This document shows positions 1-9,914 of a stretch of 64,000 nt of DNA, one piece after another. The stretch is taken from the NCBI GenBank assembly GCA_012932865.1, contig SAXG01000006.1:1-64000 (forward strand), read 5' to 3'. The notes under the pieces were generated by a model. The model searched no databases and was not told the DNA's origin. It saw only the letters and a list, made by a program, of their open reading frames with translations. Both the position numbers and the translations under genes were made by a program. The number at the start of each line of letters is the position of its first letter. The first letter of the stretch is position 1. Origin of the DNA: Amylostereum areolatum (Eukaryota; Basidiomycota; Agaricomycetes; Russulales; Stereaceae).

Positions 1-402
1 CGTAGGCCTCGGTAATGACACGGACGTCTTTCGCGACCTGATAGGCCTGCTTTGGAATGATTCGTTGACGAAGACGATCATCCGTGGTCCTAGCGAACGG
101 CTTGGTTCGGCTGTGCCGAATGGGAGGGAATCGCCGTCGGGAAGGTGAAAAGCGGACGAAGAGCTCGCGGCTGAGGCGTTCATACGATGCCCCAAGTCCG
201 ATTCATAGTATTCAACGGCAGTAGGATTGGAGGCGACACATCGTCGACCTGGGGGTGCGAAAGGGCCCGTTGGCGGGAAACCATCCAAGGGAGTCTCTAT
301 GGCATCTTCGGATGTGTCGCTGTGATCAGAGCCAGGGGATAGCGAAGGCACTCCTTCCCATGGCTTTGACGCAGGCTGCTTTCCGTCTCTAACAGTAGAC
401 AT
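1..402 (-). CDS. Unknown protein, N-terminal exon running off the left edge
   Basis: An uninterrupted frame of 134 codons runs on the minus strand from an ATG at 402 to the window edge. The product is rich in Ser and Pro with acidic patches and no domain I recognise; it begins MSTVRDGKQPASKPW and looks disordered. The bases just before the ATG end in AAG, so the frame could also be a later exon of the kinase-like gene immediately upstream rather than a separate gene. The open frame across the whole 402 bases and its composition support coding; the start is uncertain. Confidence 0.4.
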   Translation of the reverse strand, partial: MSTVRDGKQPASKPWEGVPSLSPGSDHSDTSEDAIETPLDGFPPTGPFAPPGRRCVASNPTAVEYYESDLGHRMNASAASSSSAFHLPDGDSLPFGTAEPSRSLGPRMIVFVNESFQSRPIRSRKTSVSLPRPT

Positions 403-2136
403 CTTGATACCGATAGGTGGTGACGGTGGGCAGTAATGTGTCGGCGAGTACTGTGATAGCCTTGTATGTGCTCGTCGCGTACGGCAAACATCTGGATGAA
501 AATGGGCCCGCTGACTCCGCACGAATTCGCTGTTCTCTCCACGGGATCGCCGTGACCAGGTGCCCGTGGTCCGCCTTGAGTATCGACAAAGAGACGAGCT
601 CGCTTGGGATGAGAGATCGACCTGCCGAGCAACTCGTCCTCGCTCGATGGATCGGTGCGAGCTCGCTTTCCAAGACTACGCGGAGAAGGGGAGCCATCGG
701 ATTGGGTCCATGTACAGGAGATTGGGGAGGAGTAGCATTGTTATCGAGAGATATCATGGCACTAACTTCGTCCTCGGAGATGACAGGTGAAGATACACGG
801 GCGTGACCAGTAGGACTGGGAGGTGCAGGCTGAAAAAGATAGTCGAGACTTGATGCTCCACTGAACAACCCATGTTCGTGTGGAGATGGCGGACAAGATG
901 GATGCGCGTCGGCCAATTGTAGCAAGTATTCCTGCTCCGTTTCCGTCAAGGACTTGTCTTGGTACGGGGCGAGAGGAAGAGAAGTACTGCGAATAGAACA
1001 TCCAGACGGGGAAAAGCGATATTGCTCCGGGACGTTATAGACGGTCGAGCTCTCGTCTTCTTCTTGTGCAACGGCTTCCCATTGGCGCAATGTTTCTTCA
1101 CGTATATAAAACTACAGAAAGATGTAAGCGCGATGGGAGAGAGAAGGCGATGATATGCGTACAGGATCTCCTAGGGTGTAGATAATGGCGTGAATAGGGC
1201 CTAACGCGCCCCTCGTGGGTGGTGTATTGTGCCAAATGATATTCATTGGCTCTGGCACCATGGATGTCCAGCATGAATTTGACTTTACGCAGCTCGAAGT
1301 CGAGTTCGTGAGGTTTGCATGTTTCAAGGTCTGGTATGGCGTGCGTATCCAAGCAAGCCGCCCGTTTGTAGTCGAGGATGGTAATGTTGCCAACGTCGCC
1401 TTGGAGTGTTTGATGAGAAAACCGTCAGCGAATAGAGTACATCGGCAACATACCGACGAGCATATTACACAGAGCTACGCTTCCGTGGAGGACACCTTGA
1501 TCGTGTATAAGTTCATAGGCCTTCAGAATTGAGAGCTTTTCCGATATCGGCATGGAAGGACGGGCTGTCCGCCAGCCGGTGACGTGAGGAAGCTCCGTTA
1601 CGACGTCGACGAGGCCGCGTGTGGATCGCAGCACACCGATAACAAAAGGCACGCATACGCCTTGTAAAGGTCGAAGGTATCGTGGATGTGAGAGGAGTCG
1701 CATCTATTCCAGAAAAGTGAGGTACGTATGAATAGAGGTATGAGAGAGCATTCAGGACCTCTGCGAGGAATCCGCGCCAGATGTTCCATCTGTCGGTATT
1801 TGGTCAACCGCGAAGACAGTAGAGACAGGACGATTCACGAACGATGTCGATAAGTAAGTGAAAGGCCGATTGCCCAGCAATCCCCTCTGAATGAAGCTTT
1901 GACGAGCCGAGCCTTCTGTAGACCTGTGAGAATGAAAAAACACGGATGGTTGCGGGGTACTCGCTGTAGATATTCACCGGGATTCCAGTCGGTTCAAGTC
2001 TCTGCAAGCACGCGGAGGCGTATGCGCCATGAGGTTTGTAAAACGTGCGAAGATCGAGGCTACGAAGGGGGGGAAGATGGTGAGTGGTCGAGGGTGACTT
2101 GTGGGTGCAGGTGAACGAGTGTTGGGAATGGGACAT
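389..2136 (-). CDS. Protein-kinase-like protein, probably catalytically dead
   Basis: Spliced minus-strand exons give a kinase-like core. Around 1425-1703 the product reads LSHPRYLRPLQGV, then DVVTELPH, then an HxD-like loop VLHGSVALCNMLV. A phase-1 intron (donor GTATGT, acceptor CCAAG near 1395) joins this to GGDVGNITILDYKR, the position of the DFG motif. The order matches fungal kinase-like proteins of the type with HGDxxLRN loops. The catalytic Asp of the loop is Ser here (HGS), while the Asn is kept, so activity is doubtful. An exon near 1090 continues with a Pro/Ser-rich tail. The N-terminal lobe and exact ends are unresolved; an ATG at 2136 opens a plausible first exon. Confidence 0.5.
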
Positions 2137-2610
2137 GGGTCTGAGACACTAGATTATCACGCTGGGGGCTGGCTCGTTGTGAAGAGTGGGACGGGGGAGA
2201 TAAGTGAGAAGATGATAGTCGTGTGGGGTTTATGAAGAGCATATCTTGACGGCAAGACTGAATATTCGGGATTGAATCGTGGTCAGAAGCGCGCGCAATT
2301 GTCCAAGGCGTTGCGGGCGGGTGTGCGACACAATAAGGTGTGAACCGAGGCTCGTTCTGGGTGGGAAATATGCATCGACGCGATGAGCTTGACGCCATGG
2401 ACGGCATGTCGCTACGGAAACCAACCACGCGATGATGGACGTCGTAGCATTCGAGGCTGATCGTCGAGGTTCGATGTAGTTGGTCGAAAGTTGGTCGAAC
2501 AAAGAGACTGATGGGAGCTGTGAAGCGGCTATCTCGGGCCGACGGCGGGCCCTCGACCCACACCGTGACGCAGCGGCGACAATAGCCAGAGCTTCGCTCA
2601 CGCCTTCACG
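2137..2610. promoter_or_regulatory. Divergent intergenic region
   Basis: The 474 bases separate the assumed start of the kinase-like gene (minus) from the BRCT gene (plus) and must hold both promoters. I see no TATA box, repeat or convincing exon; the frames open here have biased, low-information products. The left boundary depends on the uncertain start of the kinase-like gene. Confidence 0.4.
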
Positions 2611-5486
2611 ATGGACGTCTCATTACCTCCCACCCAGGAAAGTCTGGAGGTACCAAAGCTATTTCATGATCTCGACGGTTCCCCTCTCGTCGTGTTCATC
2701 GACTCTGGTACCTCGAGTGAAGATAAGAAACGCTTACAGCGGATTCTACGCGTACGCCGCATCCATGTCTTCGGTCTTCTGTCCAATAAGCGATCATCTC
2801 CCTTGCAGACATCCGGCGCCCGGATTCAGAGCGATGTCAACCTAGCTTCGGTCCTTATTCTAGACCCCCACACGTCCACAGGAAGATCCCTTATTCGTGG
2901 TCGATACCCTGGCAAGGTTTGTGTACAATCAACGTGGGTTCAAGCGTGTATCACCGCTGGAAAAGCGCTCCTTCGCGATGAAGACTACGGAGGAGCAAAG
3001 GCGATCGACGACGGTCTACCTCTAGATGACAGTGATGAGGGGGAGGGGGAGGAGGACGGCGCGGACGGGGAAGACATCGTGCACTCAACCTCGGCTGCCC
3101 AGTGAGTGCTAACCTTCATTGGCCTTATAGCGGTTTCTAAACTCCTAAAGAAGCCCACTCCCCACTCCGCGGCCCACCCCCATCGTGAGTACCACAGGCC
3201 GGACACGACGGTCAACAGCAGAAGCATCTTCACGGCGAGCAGGCGACAGACCTACCTCATCCTCACCCATAGCTTCTCGATCAACATCCTTTGCCGCTGG
3301 CTCGCCGGTTGCCTCTTCCCAAGTGCCTCTGATAAACCCTTGCGACCCACGTTCCTCCGCTTCACACTCTTCTACTTCCATGAGTGCTCCCATGTTGCCA
3401 AACCCGTTCTCTCTACCTGGTCAAGGGCTATTTGGGACCCAGGGCGCTCAGACTAGTGTGCCAGTCAACCCACCTTCTTTACCCACTTCACAGCTCTCGA
3501 TCTCCTCTCAATTGCACATGCTACAACAACAAGCCCTATCACACCAATCCACATCACCGCAACAGTCGTTGCCGCCACATTTCCAAGAAATCATTGCTCA
3601 GGCCATGCAACAACAAATCTCAGCCCAACAGCAGCAGCAATTATTTCCCGGACTGCCATACACTCCACCGTTCCAATCCCAGCAGCCAATGCCCTCATCT
3701 CTACCACTTGTTCAACCTTATAACCCAGCCCTTCTAAATGGTCTGACTACCTTCCAGTCCCTTGCTCAGCATTACAACCTGAACGATCCCCAAGTCGTGG
3801 AGACTCTTCTATCTATCGCCCAGTCTAGAAACGATCCCGTCACTCCGCTGTTACAGGCAGTCCGCTCATACCTCCCTCAACCGCTCGTGCAGCCGACAGC
3901 GTCACCGTCTCACCAAGGGCCGAGTGGACAGTCACACACAGCGCCTGCGTCCTCACGGAAACGAAAGAGTAACGTGTACGATTCGTCATCTGAAGAAGAC
4001 GAAGTCGACGTTCGTGGTAGTGGTAACGGTCGTCCGGCTTCGAAACGGACACCCAAGCCCAACAAGCCAGCGTCATCATCTGCACCACACTCTAAACGGA
4101 AGGGGAAGTCAACCTCTTCGCATTCTTCTCTCCGTGCCACAGAGGAACGCGCCAAACTTCCACCTGCACTGAAAAGGGAGAAAGGCCAACCCTCAGGTGC
4201 TACTACCTCTAGCAAACACCGATCCCAACAGTCGGTCAAGGGCAAAGTGTTCACCACCAAGAAGGGAGAACCGCTCGATATCTTTGTTCAGATCGAGCTT
4301 CGTGATCGCACGGAGGTCACAACAGCTATCAAGGTTTGTGGGGTACAATTATCTGTTGCGTAGGCTTAATTTAACGTTATGCAGAAAAACGGAGGGAGGA
4401 TAACTGCTGATATCGGCACTGCCGCCTACTGTGTCATGTGCACGCGCTTGACAACGTATCGTGATCTTCGACGTGAAGCGGATACATGCGCAAGAATCGT
4501 TGTCAGTGCCGATTTTATCTTGAATTCCGTCGAAGAGGGCAAACTCCAAGATCCCGATGACTATTCCCTTATGCAAGCACCTTCTCCCAAGAAGAAGAAA
4601 GGGCGGAAATCCACATCCTTCTTTACTGCGTATGAAAAACATCCAGACGTGCCCCCTACTCCGGAATCGGGCGAAGAAGAACCACAACGAAGAGGTCAAA
4701 GTGCAAAGGGCAAAGCGTCTCGCCACAGCAGTCCCGAGCCCCCTGCACCTGTCGAAATAGCCCGAGGAAGGTACTCATTCACGGCCGCTGAAAATGACTA
4801 CAGCTGGGAATTCATTCGGCGAATATTCGACAAGAATTCATGGATGGCTACGAAGAATATGGCCCACCGTTTGCACGATAAGGTGATTCATCGCTTGCCT
4901 CCTACCTTGATCGTGCTAAACAAATTTCCAAAGATGCCTCACCATCCCTTGTCCTCGTGGGAACAATGGTTGCGTAAAAACAAGAGTACATTTGACAGTA
5001 TCCGGGTTGAATATCAGCCTGTTTCGACTGAACGCGGTCAGATGGAAGGGGATGGCGGATCGAAGCCTCCACCTTCTACTGACGCAGATGCCGACAATTT
5101 TGAAACCCACGCCGAAGAGCAGACAGAGGTCGAGCAATTGATTGAGCCTCAGCCAGGATCAAGCCCCGAGTCGCCGGGTGTCGCTTCAGGTCTCACTTCG
5201 CCAGACGCCTATAAGAAAGACTTCGAGACACTGGTCAGCTTCCTGCTCGTCCATGATCTCGACCAAGTCGGAGATGAGGAGGCGCTTTGGCCAATACTGA
5301 ACAAGCAGGTGAGGTCTCAGTTGGGATGACCATGTCTACCGGACTGAACCGCCTTGTCGCATTCAGGCGACATGTATAACAGCACCTTCTTGGAAAGATT
5401 TCCTGGAGACGCATCCTGATGATGTTCTCAATGAGCTTTCGCGCAGGGGCAGCGGCGAAGAAGAGGATATTAAGGAAGAGGAATAG
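2611..5486 (+). CDS. Rap1-like protein with two BRCT and two Myb-like segments
   Basis: Four exons (2611-3101, 3151-4333, 4385-5308, 5367-5486) give 905 residues with all phases agreeing. Residues about 10-115 form a BRCT-like domain (FHDLDGSPLVVFID near its start, VCVQSTWVQACI near its end). A Gln/Ser/Pro-rich linker follows, then a basic KR-rich stretch. A second BRCT begins near VFTTKKGEPLDIFVQIEL and ends near VVSADFILNSVEEGKL. Next comes a Myb-like segment (FTAAENDYSWEFIRRIF, HHPLSSWEQWLRKN) and a second, weaker one at the C-terminus (FETLVSFLLVHDLD, APSWKDFLETHPDDV). BRCT plus Myb is the plan of Rap1/TERF2IP telomere proteins; assignment as Rap1 is inference, and another BRCT chromatin protein remains possible. 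Confidence 0.8.
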
Positions 5487-5664
5487 TTGTGTCGTAGTCC
5501 GACTTCTGCGAATGTACTTATCTGCCCTCAGCCTGTCACGCATGCATGACTTCTCCATACTACCTATAACTCTATGCACATAGCGCGTTTCGTTCCCGAC
5601 GGGATAATCTGGACGCGGCGACGGCAAAAGGCTCCATTCAAAAGGGAAGAACAGAATATATACT

Positions 5665-6267
5665 CTATTCCTCTGCGTGTGCGAGGGGAGGTGACGACGG
5701 ATGTTGTTTGAAGAATCGCTTGCGCCTTTCCTCGAAAGTCTGGTTGGGATCCCCTTGCAACGAGGTTCCGCCATAATCGAATGCTCCCACTGCAGCACCA
5801 ATGACGGCGCATGACCCTACGGCGATGGGAAGAGAACGAGCTTTACCAAGAGAATCAACAGTCTGACGGTTTTGTGTAAACAACATGCATACCTCTAAGT
5901 CCAGCTAGGAAACCCGCCGCACACCCGCCGGCAACTCCGTTCAACGCATCATCTTTCCTGCGCTGGTTGGCGACCACGGATTCGGTCAATGCAAAGGTAC
6001 CACCCATCGCCGCTACATAGTGGATTTTATTCTGTCAGTTGAGACTGTAGGACAAGAGGGGGAGGACACACCAAAAAATCCGATGGTGCCCCCGGTTCGC
6101 GTGATGAACCCAGCCGCTCCCTGCGAGTGCGTTCCAAGAGCGTTTTGCACGGCGCTGACGAAGGCGCCGGCGAGGGCAGCCTGCATCCCAGCCGTAGCCC
6201 CATTGCGGATGGCAGATTTGTCTTCGTAGGCTGGTGTGTCTGAGGAGGACGCAGCAGCGAAGGCCAT
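5665..6267 (-). CDS. NADH dehydrogenase complex I subunit of the Tim17 family (NDUFA11/B14.7-like)
   Basis: Three exons (6267-6072, 6012-5893, 5840-5665) give 163 residues. The hydrophobic Gly/Ala-rich segments GATAGMQAALAGAFVSAVQNAL, split here as GATAGMQAALAGAF and VSAVQNAL, FALTESVVANQRRKDD and LPIAVGSCAVIGAAVGAFD are typical of Tim17/22/23-family proteins, and the ESVVANQRRKDDALNG core matches fungal homologues of the complex I subunit B14.7. It would sit in the mitochondrial inner membrane as an accessory complex I subunit. The last intron uses the acceptor AAAG at 5841; a nearer CAG would leave an intron of only 30 bases. A translocase paralogue is the alternative. It is head-to-head with the EED-like gene, 179 bases between start codons. 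Confidence 0.75.
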
Positions 6268-6446
6268 GGTGGTAAGTTAGTGTGGAAGGGCGGACGGCGC
6301 GCGACGGACAAGTCTCAAGCCTCTCATGCCGTTTTCGGCCGGGCGTCACCGTTCCTTTCACCAAACCTACAATGCCACTTCACCTCTACTTCATGAACTT
6401 TCGTCGAGCTTGTCTAGGATCCAGTCACTTCTAATAAACCTTGGTG

Positions 6447-8500
6447 ATGGATACCATCCCCGAAGAGCTGGGTCGTCCTCCAAACCTCGTCAACAATGCA
6501 GACGCGAACGAACGGCCCAACCAAGGCGTTCCGTACAGACTATTCAAGCAAATACCGGTAGGCTCACGACTCTCTGTTTCGATGGCCACGGATTGCCGTA
6601 ATTGCTTCTCATTCCAGGGCAATGGGAGTCCCTATTCTTGCCTGGCTGTGTTCCCTTGGACGATGCGGTCCTTAGAGATTCTGTGGGGCGGAAGCCTACA
6701 GCGAGATTCGTCAAAGGAGAAATGGAGAAACATGCTTCGTGAATGGACAGGCGCTATTACACTTGGAGGAACCGGTGAAGTGATTGTCAAATTTATGGCA
6801 CCAGGACCGAACGGTACACCTCGACAACCTATACGAGTGACGATTCCTAAACTAAAGGTGAGCACGAGCAATTCCATGCGATAATTCACCTCTCTCATGG
6901 ACGAGCGAAGGTCAGCGGAACCGAGGAGGTACATTTTCCCGTAGGTGCTATGTCATGGGCATTGAGCCACGACAATGCCCTTTCGCCGCTCCTCGTGTTT
7001 TCCTGTCGACGGCTTCTTTTCGTCATCGATCTAAATGCTGCCACTGGTCATGGAATCCAGAACCACACACGTCCTGCTGTCAGCAAACTGCAGGGTCACG
7101 GCGGTGTACGTATTGCACTCGATCACCGCGCGCCATACCTTACACCTTATCAGGACATTACATCCATCGCAACACACCCCAGGAATCCCTCGTGGATATG
7201 CACGACATCAGAAGATTTCACTGCGCGGATATACGATATTTCTTTGCCCCCTAGCAAGAATGCCGACGATAATCCATGTTGGACGCCAGGTTACGGCCCA
7301 AGCAAAGGCGGGGTGCCGCACGGACTTCGATCCTCTGAGGAGGAAGGGACTGGTTTGGGACGATGCGTCGTTGTCTTGGTAGGAAATAAGACTGGCGGTC
7401 ATCAGGCTGCTGTGATGAGTTCTGCCTTTCATCCCACCTTGCCCGCCATTGCAACGTGCGGAGTTGAGTATATATCTCACAATGGTTGCCCACAACGTTT
7501 TTCTGACAACCTTTCTTTCCACCATCGTCTAGGTCGACCGTGCGATCAAAATATGGCGTATGCAACCTCGCGGAGAGGCCCTAGTCCGTGAAGACAAGCC
7601 CATGTTTAGCACTGATCGCATCCACCGCGCGATGGTGTTATCTGTAGCATGGTAAGCTCTTACCCTTGTAAAACTCAATGATATGAAAGGGGCTACTTTC
7701 AGGCTTGATGAGACCACCCTAGTGACACATAGTGGCCCAGTCTTAGTGCATAAAGAGGCTCCTCGTGATAACGAGGCAGGAACCCTTTGTGTCTGGTCAT
7801 GGTACGGTCTCGAGCGCTTCTTCCCGCCTGGTCAATCGCACGACCAGAACTGGCTGAGGGGATGCGTGTTAGTCAGTATGAACCCTCCTCCATTTGGTGA
7901 TGATTGCTCACCCCCCGCAGGATTCTCAAGATAGTGGTTAGTCGAACAAGTCAGTGCTGAAGAACAATAGCTAATCGTTGCGGATCAGCATCGTTCCACA
8001 TCCAACGCATACTGGAGTTACCCCATCCACATGCCTCCCTGCGCATCAAAGTCTCCCCATTCACATACAACGACGGTCCCTTACTTGCCCTGTCTTTGTC
8101 GAAGGCAATACGGCTGATAAGGGTGAAAGACCTCCCCTGTGTCGTACCACCTCCCTTCCCCGGAGACGAGCCGACGACTACGGAAGGATCCAGCCTTTCG
8201 AGGGAGGGCTCAACCCCAGACAGGGATACTTTGGATGGATACGAGGACGATGATGACGAGGACGAAGGCGGCGGACAAATTCCTGGCATCCGCAACCAAG
8301 CTTCGACGGCGGTGCCGTGGAAATGGAACAGAGGCCTAGGTTGGGACGCAGAGCGCGTTCCTCGACATGCAGGTAGCGATGACGTTGCCCCCGAGTACCA
8401 CGAGCTTGTGGACATGGCTATGGACGGAGAACTTCTAGTGACAGGTGACGATCATGGCAGAGTATGCATTTGGTTGGCTGCACAGCCCAATGGACGATGA
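6447..8500 (+). CDS. EED/ESC-type WD40 protein, candidate Polycomb (PRC2) subunit
   Basis: Eight exons join in frame to 554 residues. The WD40 core shows LQGHGGDITSIATHPRNP, then TSEDFTARIYDI, then GGHQAAVMSSAFHPTLPAIA followed by CGVDRAIKIWRM. This succession is the signature of EED/ESC/FIE proteins, which form the propeller of PRC2, bind methylated histone tails and support the H3K27 methyltransferase in the nucleus. The protein is longer than animal EED because of acidic, low-complexity inserts near residues 440-490. Exon 7 (7921-7936) is only 16 bases. The first in-frame ATG at 6447 was taken as the start. A non-PRC2 WD40 protein cannot be excluded without a full alignment. Confidence 0.75.
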
Positions 8501-8877
8501 CTATGTGTAGCATTGATGCGGTGAAGGATAATGAAGCCTGGAGAGTATCATAGACTTACAGAACCCACCTTCCGACGTGTACACCGTGCGCGCAAGTCCT
8601 TCCCGTCGATTATTACCCATTCAATCCGCTCATATTCCAATGATCAAGCACCAATGTCCAATGATCAAGCACCAATGTACAGTATGGAAAGTCTACGCAA
8701 GTCGTGCGATGATGGAAAGAGCACGAGCACTGTCAAACCCCACCCTCCTAAGTACCCTACGACTTCCAGGTCGTCATCAAAAGGAAGATCAACATCCTCT
8801 GTGCCACGGAATCCACTGGTGTGAATAACTTATGAGTAATGTTGTGAGAAGTAGACAGAGGTACTTACGGGAACGAT
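8501..8877. other. Convergent intergenic gap
   Basis: This stretch lies between the 3' ends of the EED-like gene (plus) and the secreted peptide precursor (minus). It holds both 3' untranslated regions and one perfect tandem duplication at 8637-8678. A frame at 8531-8824 is open but has no recognisable product and no spliced continuation, so I do not call it a gene. Confidence 0.5.
8637..8678. repeat. Perfect 21-bp tandem duplication
   Basis: The 21-base unit starting CCAATGATCAAGC and ending CCAATGT occurs twice without a mismatch (8637-8657 and 8658-8678). It lies in the 3' intergenic gap and has no evident function; replication slippage is the simplest origin. Confidence 0.85.
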
Positions 8878-9551
8878 CTAGTTGGCACCGCTGCCGTACA
8901 ACCTCATGACGCCGTCCGGGGCAGTCGTGGCTTGCTCGGCGGGGATCGTGTTGATATCCGCGTCATCCCGCTTTGCGTTGGCGGAGCCATACAGCTTCAT
9001 AACACCATCCGGAGCGGTCGTGGCCTGATCTTCGGGGATCGTGTTGATGTCTTCGTCCGCACGTTTCGCATTTGCAGATCCATACAGCTTCATGACGCCA
9101 TCTGGAGCAGTTGTAGCTTGCTCGGCAGGGATAGTGTTGATGTCTTCGTCCGCGCGTTTCGCGTTCGCTGAACCATACAGCTTCATGACACCATCCGGAG
9201 CGGTCGTAGCTTGCTCGGCAGGGATAGTGTTGATATCTTCGTCCGCACGTTTCGCATTGGCAGAGCCGTACAGCTTCATGACACCATCTGGAGCAGTGGT
9301 TGCCTGTTCGGCAGGGATAGTGTTGATATCCGCATCCGCACGCCGTTCGTATGCAGCGATTACAGGAAGTGGAGCTGGTTCACGCTGATGCATCTGTGAG
9401 GCAGCAAACTACACGAAAATGAGTAAGATATTGGAAAAGCAGAAAGACAACGTACCCCGAGGCGAAGAGGCAGGGGTGTAGGTGCCGCGGCGACCTGAGA
9501 GATAGCGACGAAAGCCATTACGGCGAGAGATGCGAAACGAGAAGGAAACAT
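8878..9551 (-). CDS. Secreted Kex2-type repeat peptide precursor
   Basis: Two exons (9551-9456 and 9408-8878; intron donor GTACGT, acceptor GTGTAG) give 208 residues. Residues 1-23 form a signal peptide with a hydrophobic core (FASLAVMAFVAISQVAAA). After a short spacer ending in YERR come five near-identical units: four of 31 residues and a last one of 29. Each opens with (A/D)D(A/E)DINTIP and closes with MKLYGSANAKR. The Lys-Arg between units (and Arg-Arg before the first) are classic cleavage sites for the Golgi protease Kex2, so the precursor should release several copies of a peptide of about 29 residues. The last unit ends GSGAN without the dibasic pair. This is the layout of fungal Kex2-processed repeat proteins; the peptide itself I do not recognise. 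Possible roles are signalling, surface coating, or substrate for a modified peptide. Confidence 0.9.
8881..9339 (-). repeat. Five tandem coding repeats of 93 bp
   Basis: Units lie at 9339-9247, 9246-9154, 9153-9061, 9060-8968 and 8967-8881 (the last 87 bp) and stay in register with the 31-residue protein repeat. Differences are few: the second to fourth residues of a unit vary between DAD and DED, unit 4 has PED for PAE, and unit 5 has MRLYGSGAN. Several changes between units are silent third-position changes, which suggests selection on the peptide. Confidence 0.95.
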
Positions 9552-9914
9552 GGTAAGGGAATGAAGCGATGAAAGAGAGTAGATGCCGGATAGGAAGGGC
9601 TGAGAGGTCGTCCTGCGGCCTTTGCGTAGAAAAAGGAAAGAATGGGGTAAAGGAAAGCTACGAAAAATGTCAGCGAAAGTGAGAGGGAGGGAAGGGGAGA
9701 GGGAGCACCACGAACCTAAAGATGAGCGGTAGAGAATGCGATCGAGTGGAAAGATGGGATATATGTAGCAAGAGCGAGGGCAGTTTCCATGGCGGCTGTT
9801 CTCACGCACTCCTCCCCGCGTGGGCCGCGTTCCACTCGCTCGGAGACGCCGCCATTCTGACCCGCGAAGTACTATTGCTCGCTCTTGGCTCGCTCTGTCA
9901 TTTTCTCACCGTTC
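9552..9914. promoter_or_regulatory. Divergent promoter between peptide precursor and ESF1
   Basis: The 363 bases separate two start codons pointing outward. A TATA-like GATATATGT at 9758-9766, about 205 bases upstream of the peptide-precursor ATG, is the only core-promoter-like element I see. No coding sequence is evident. Confidence 0.4.

Noticed and set aside
1991..2010. GGTTCAAGTC resembling a tRNA T-loop
   Set aside because: No pairing T-stem, anticodon arm or acceptor stem could be found around it.
9041..9388. Open frame on the plus strand opposite the peptide repeats (115 codons, also repetitive)
   Set aside because: It is the antisense shadow of the 93-bp repeats; only the minus strand has a signal peptide, dibasic sites and a proper intron.
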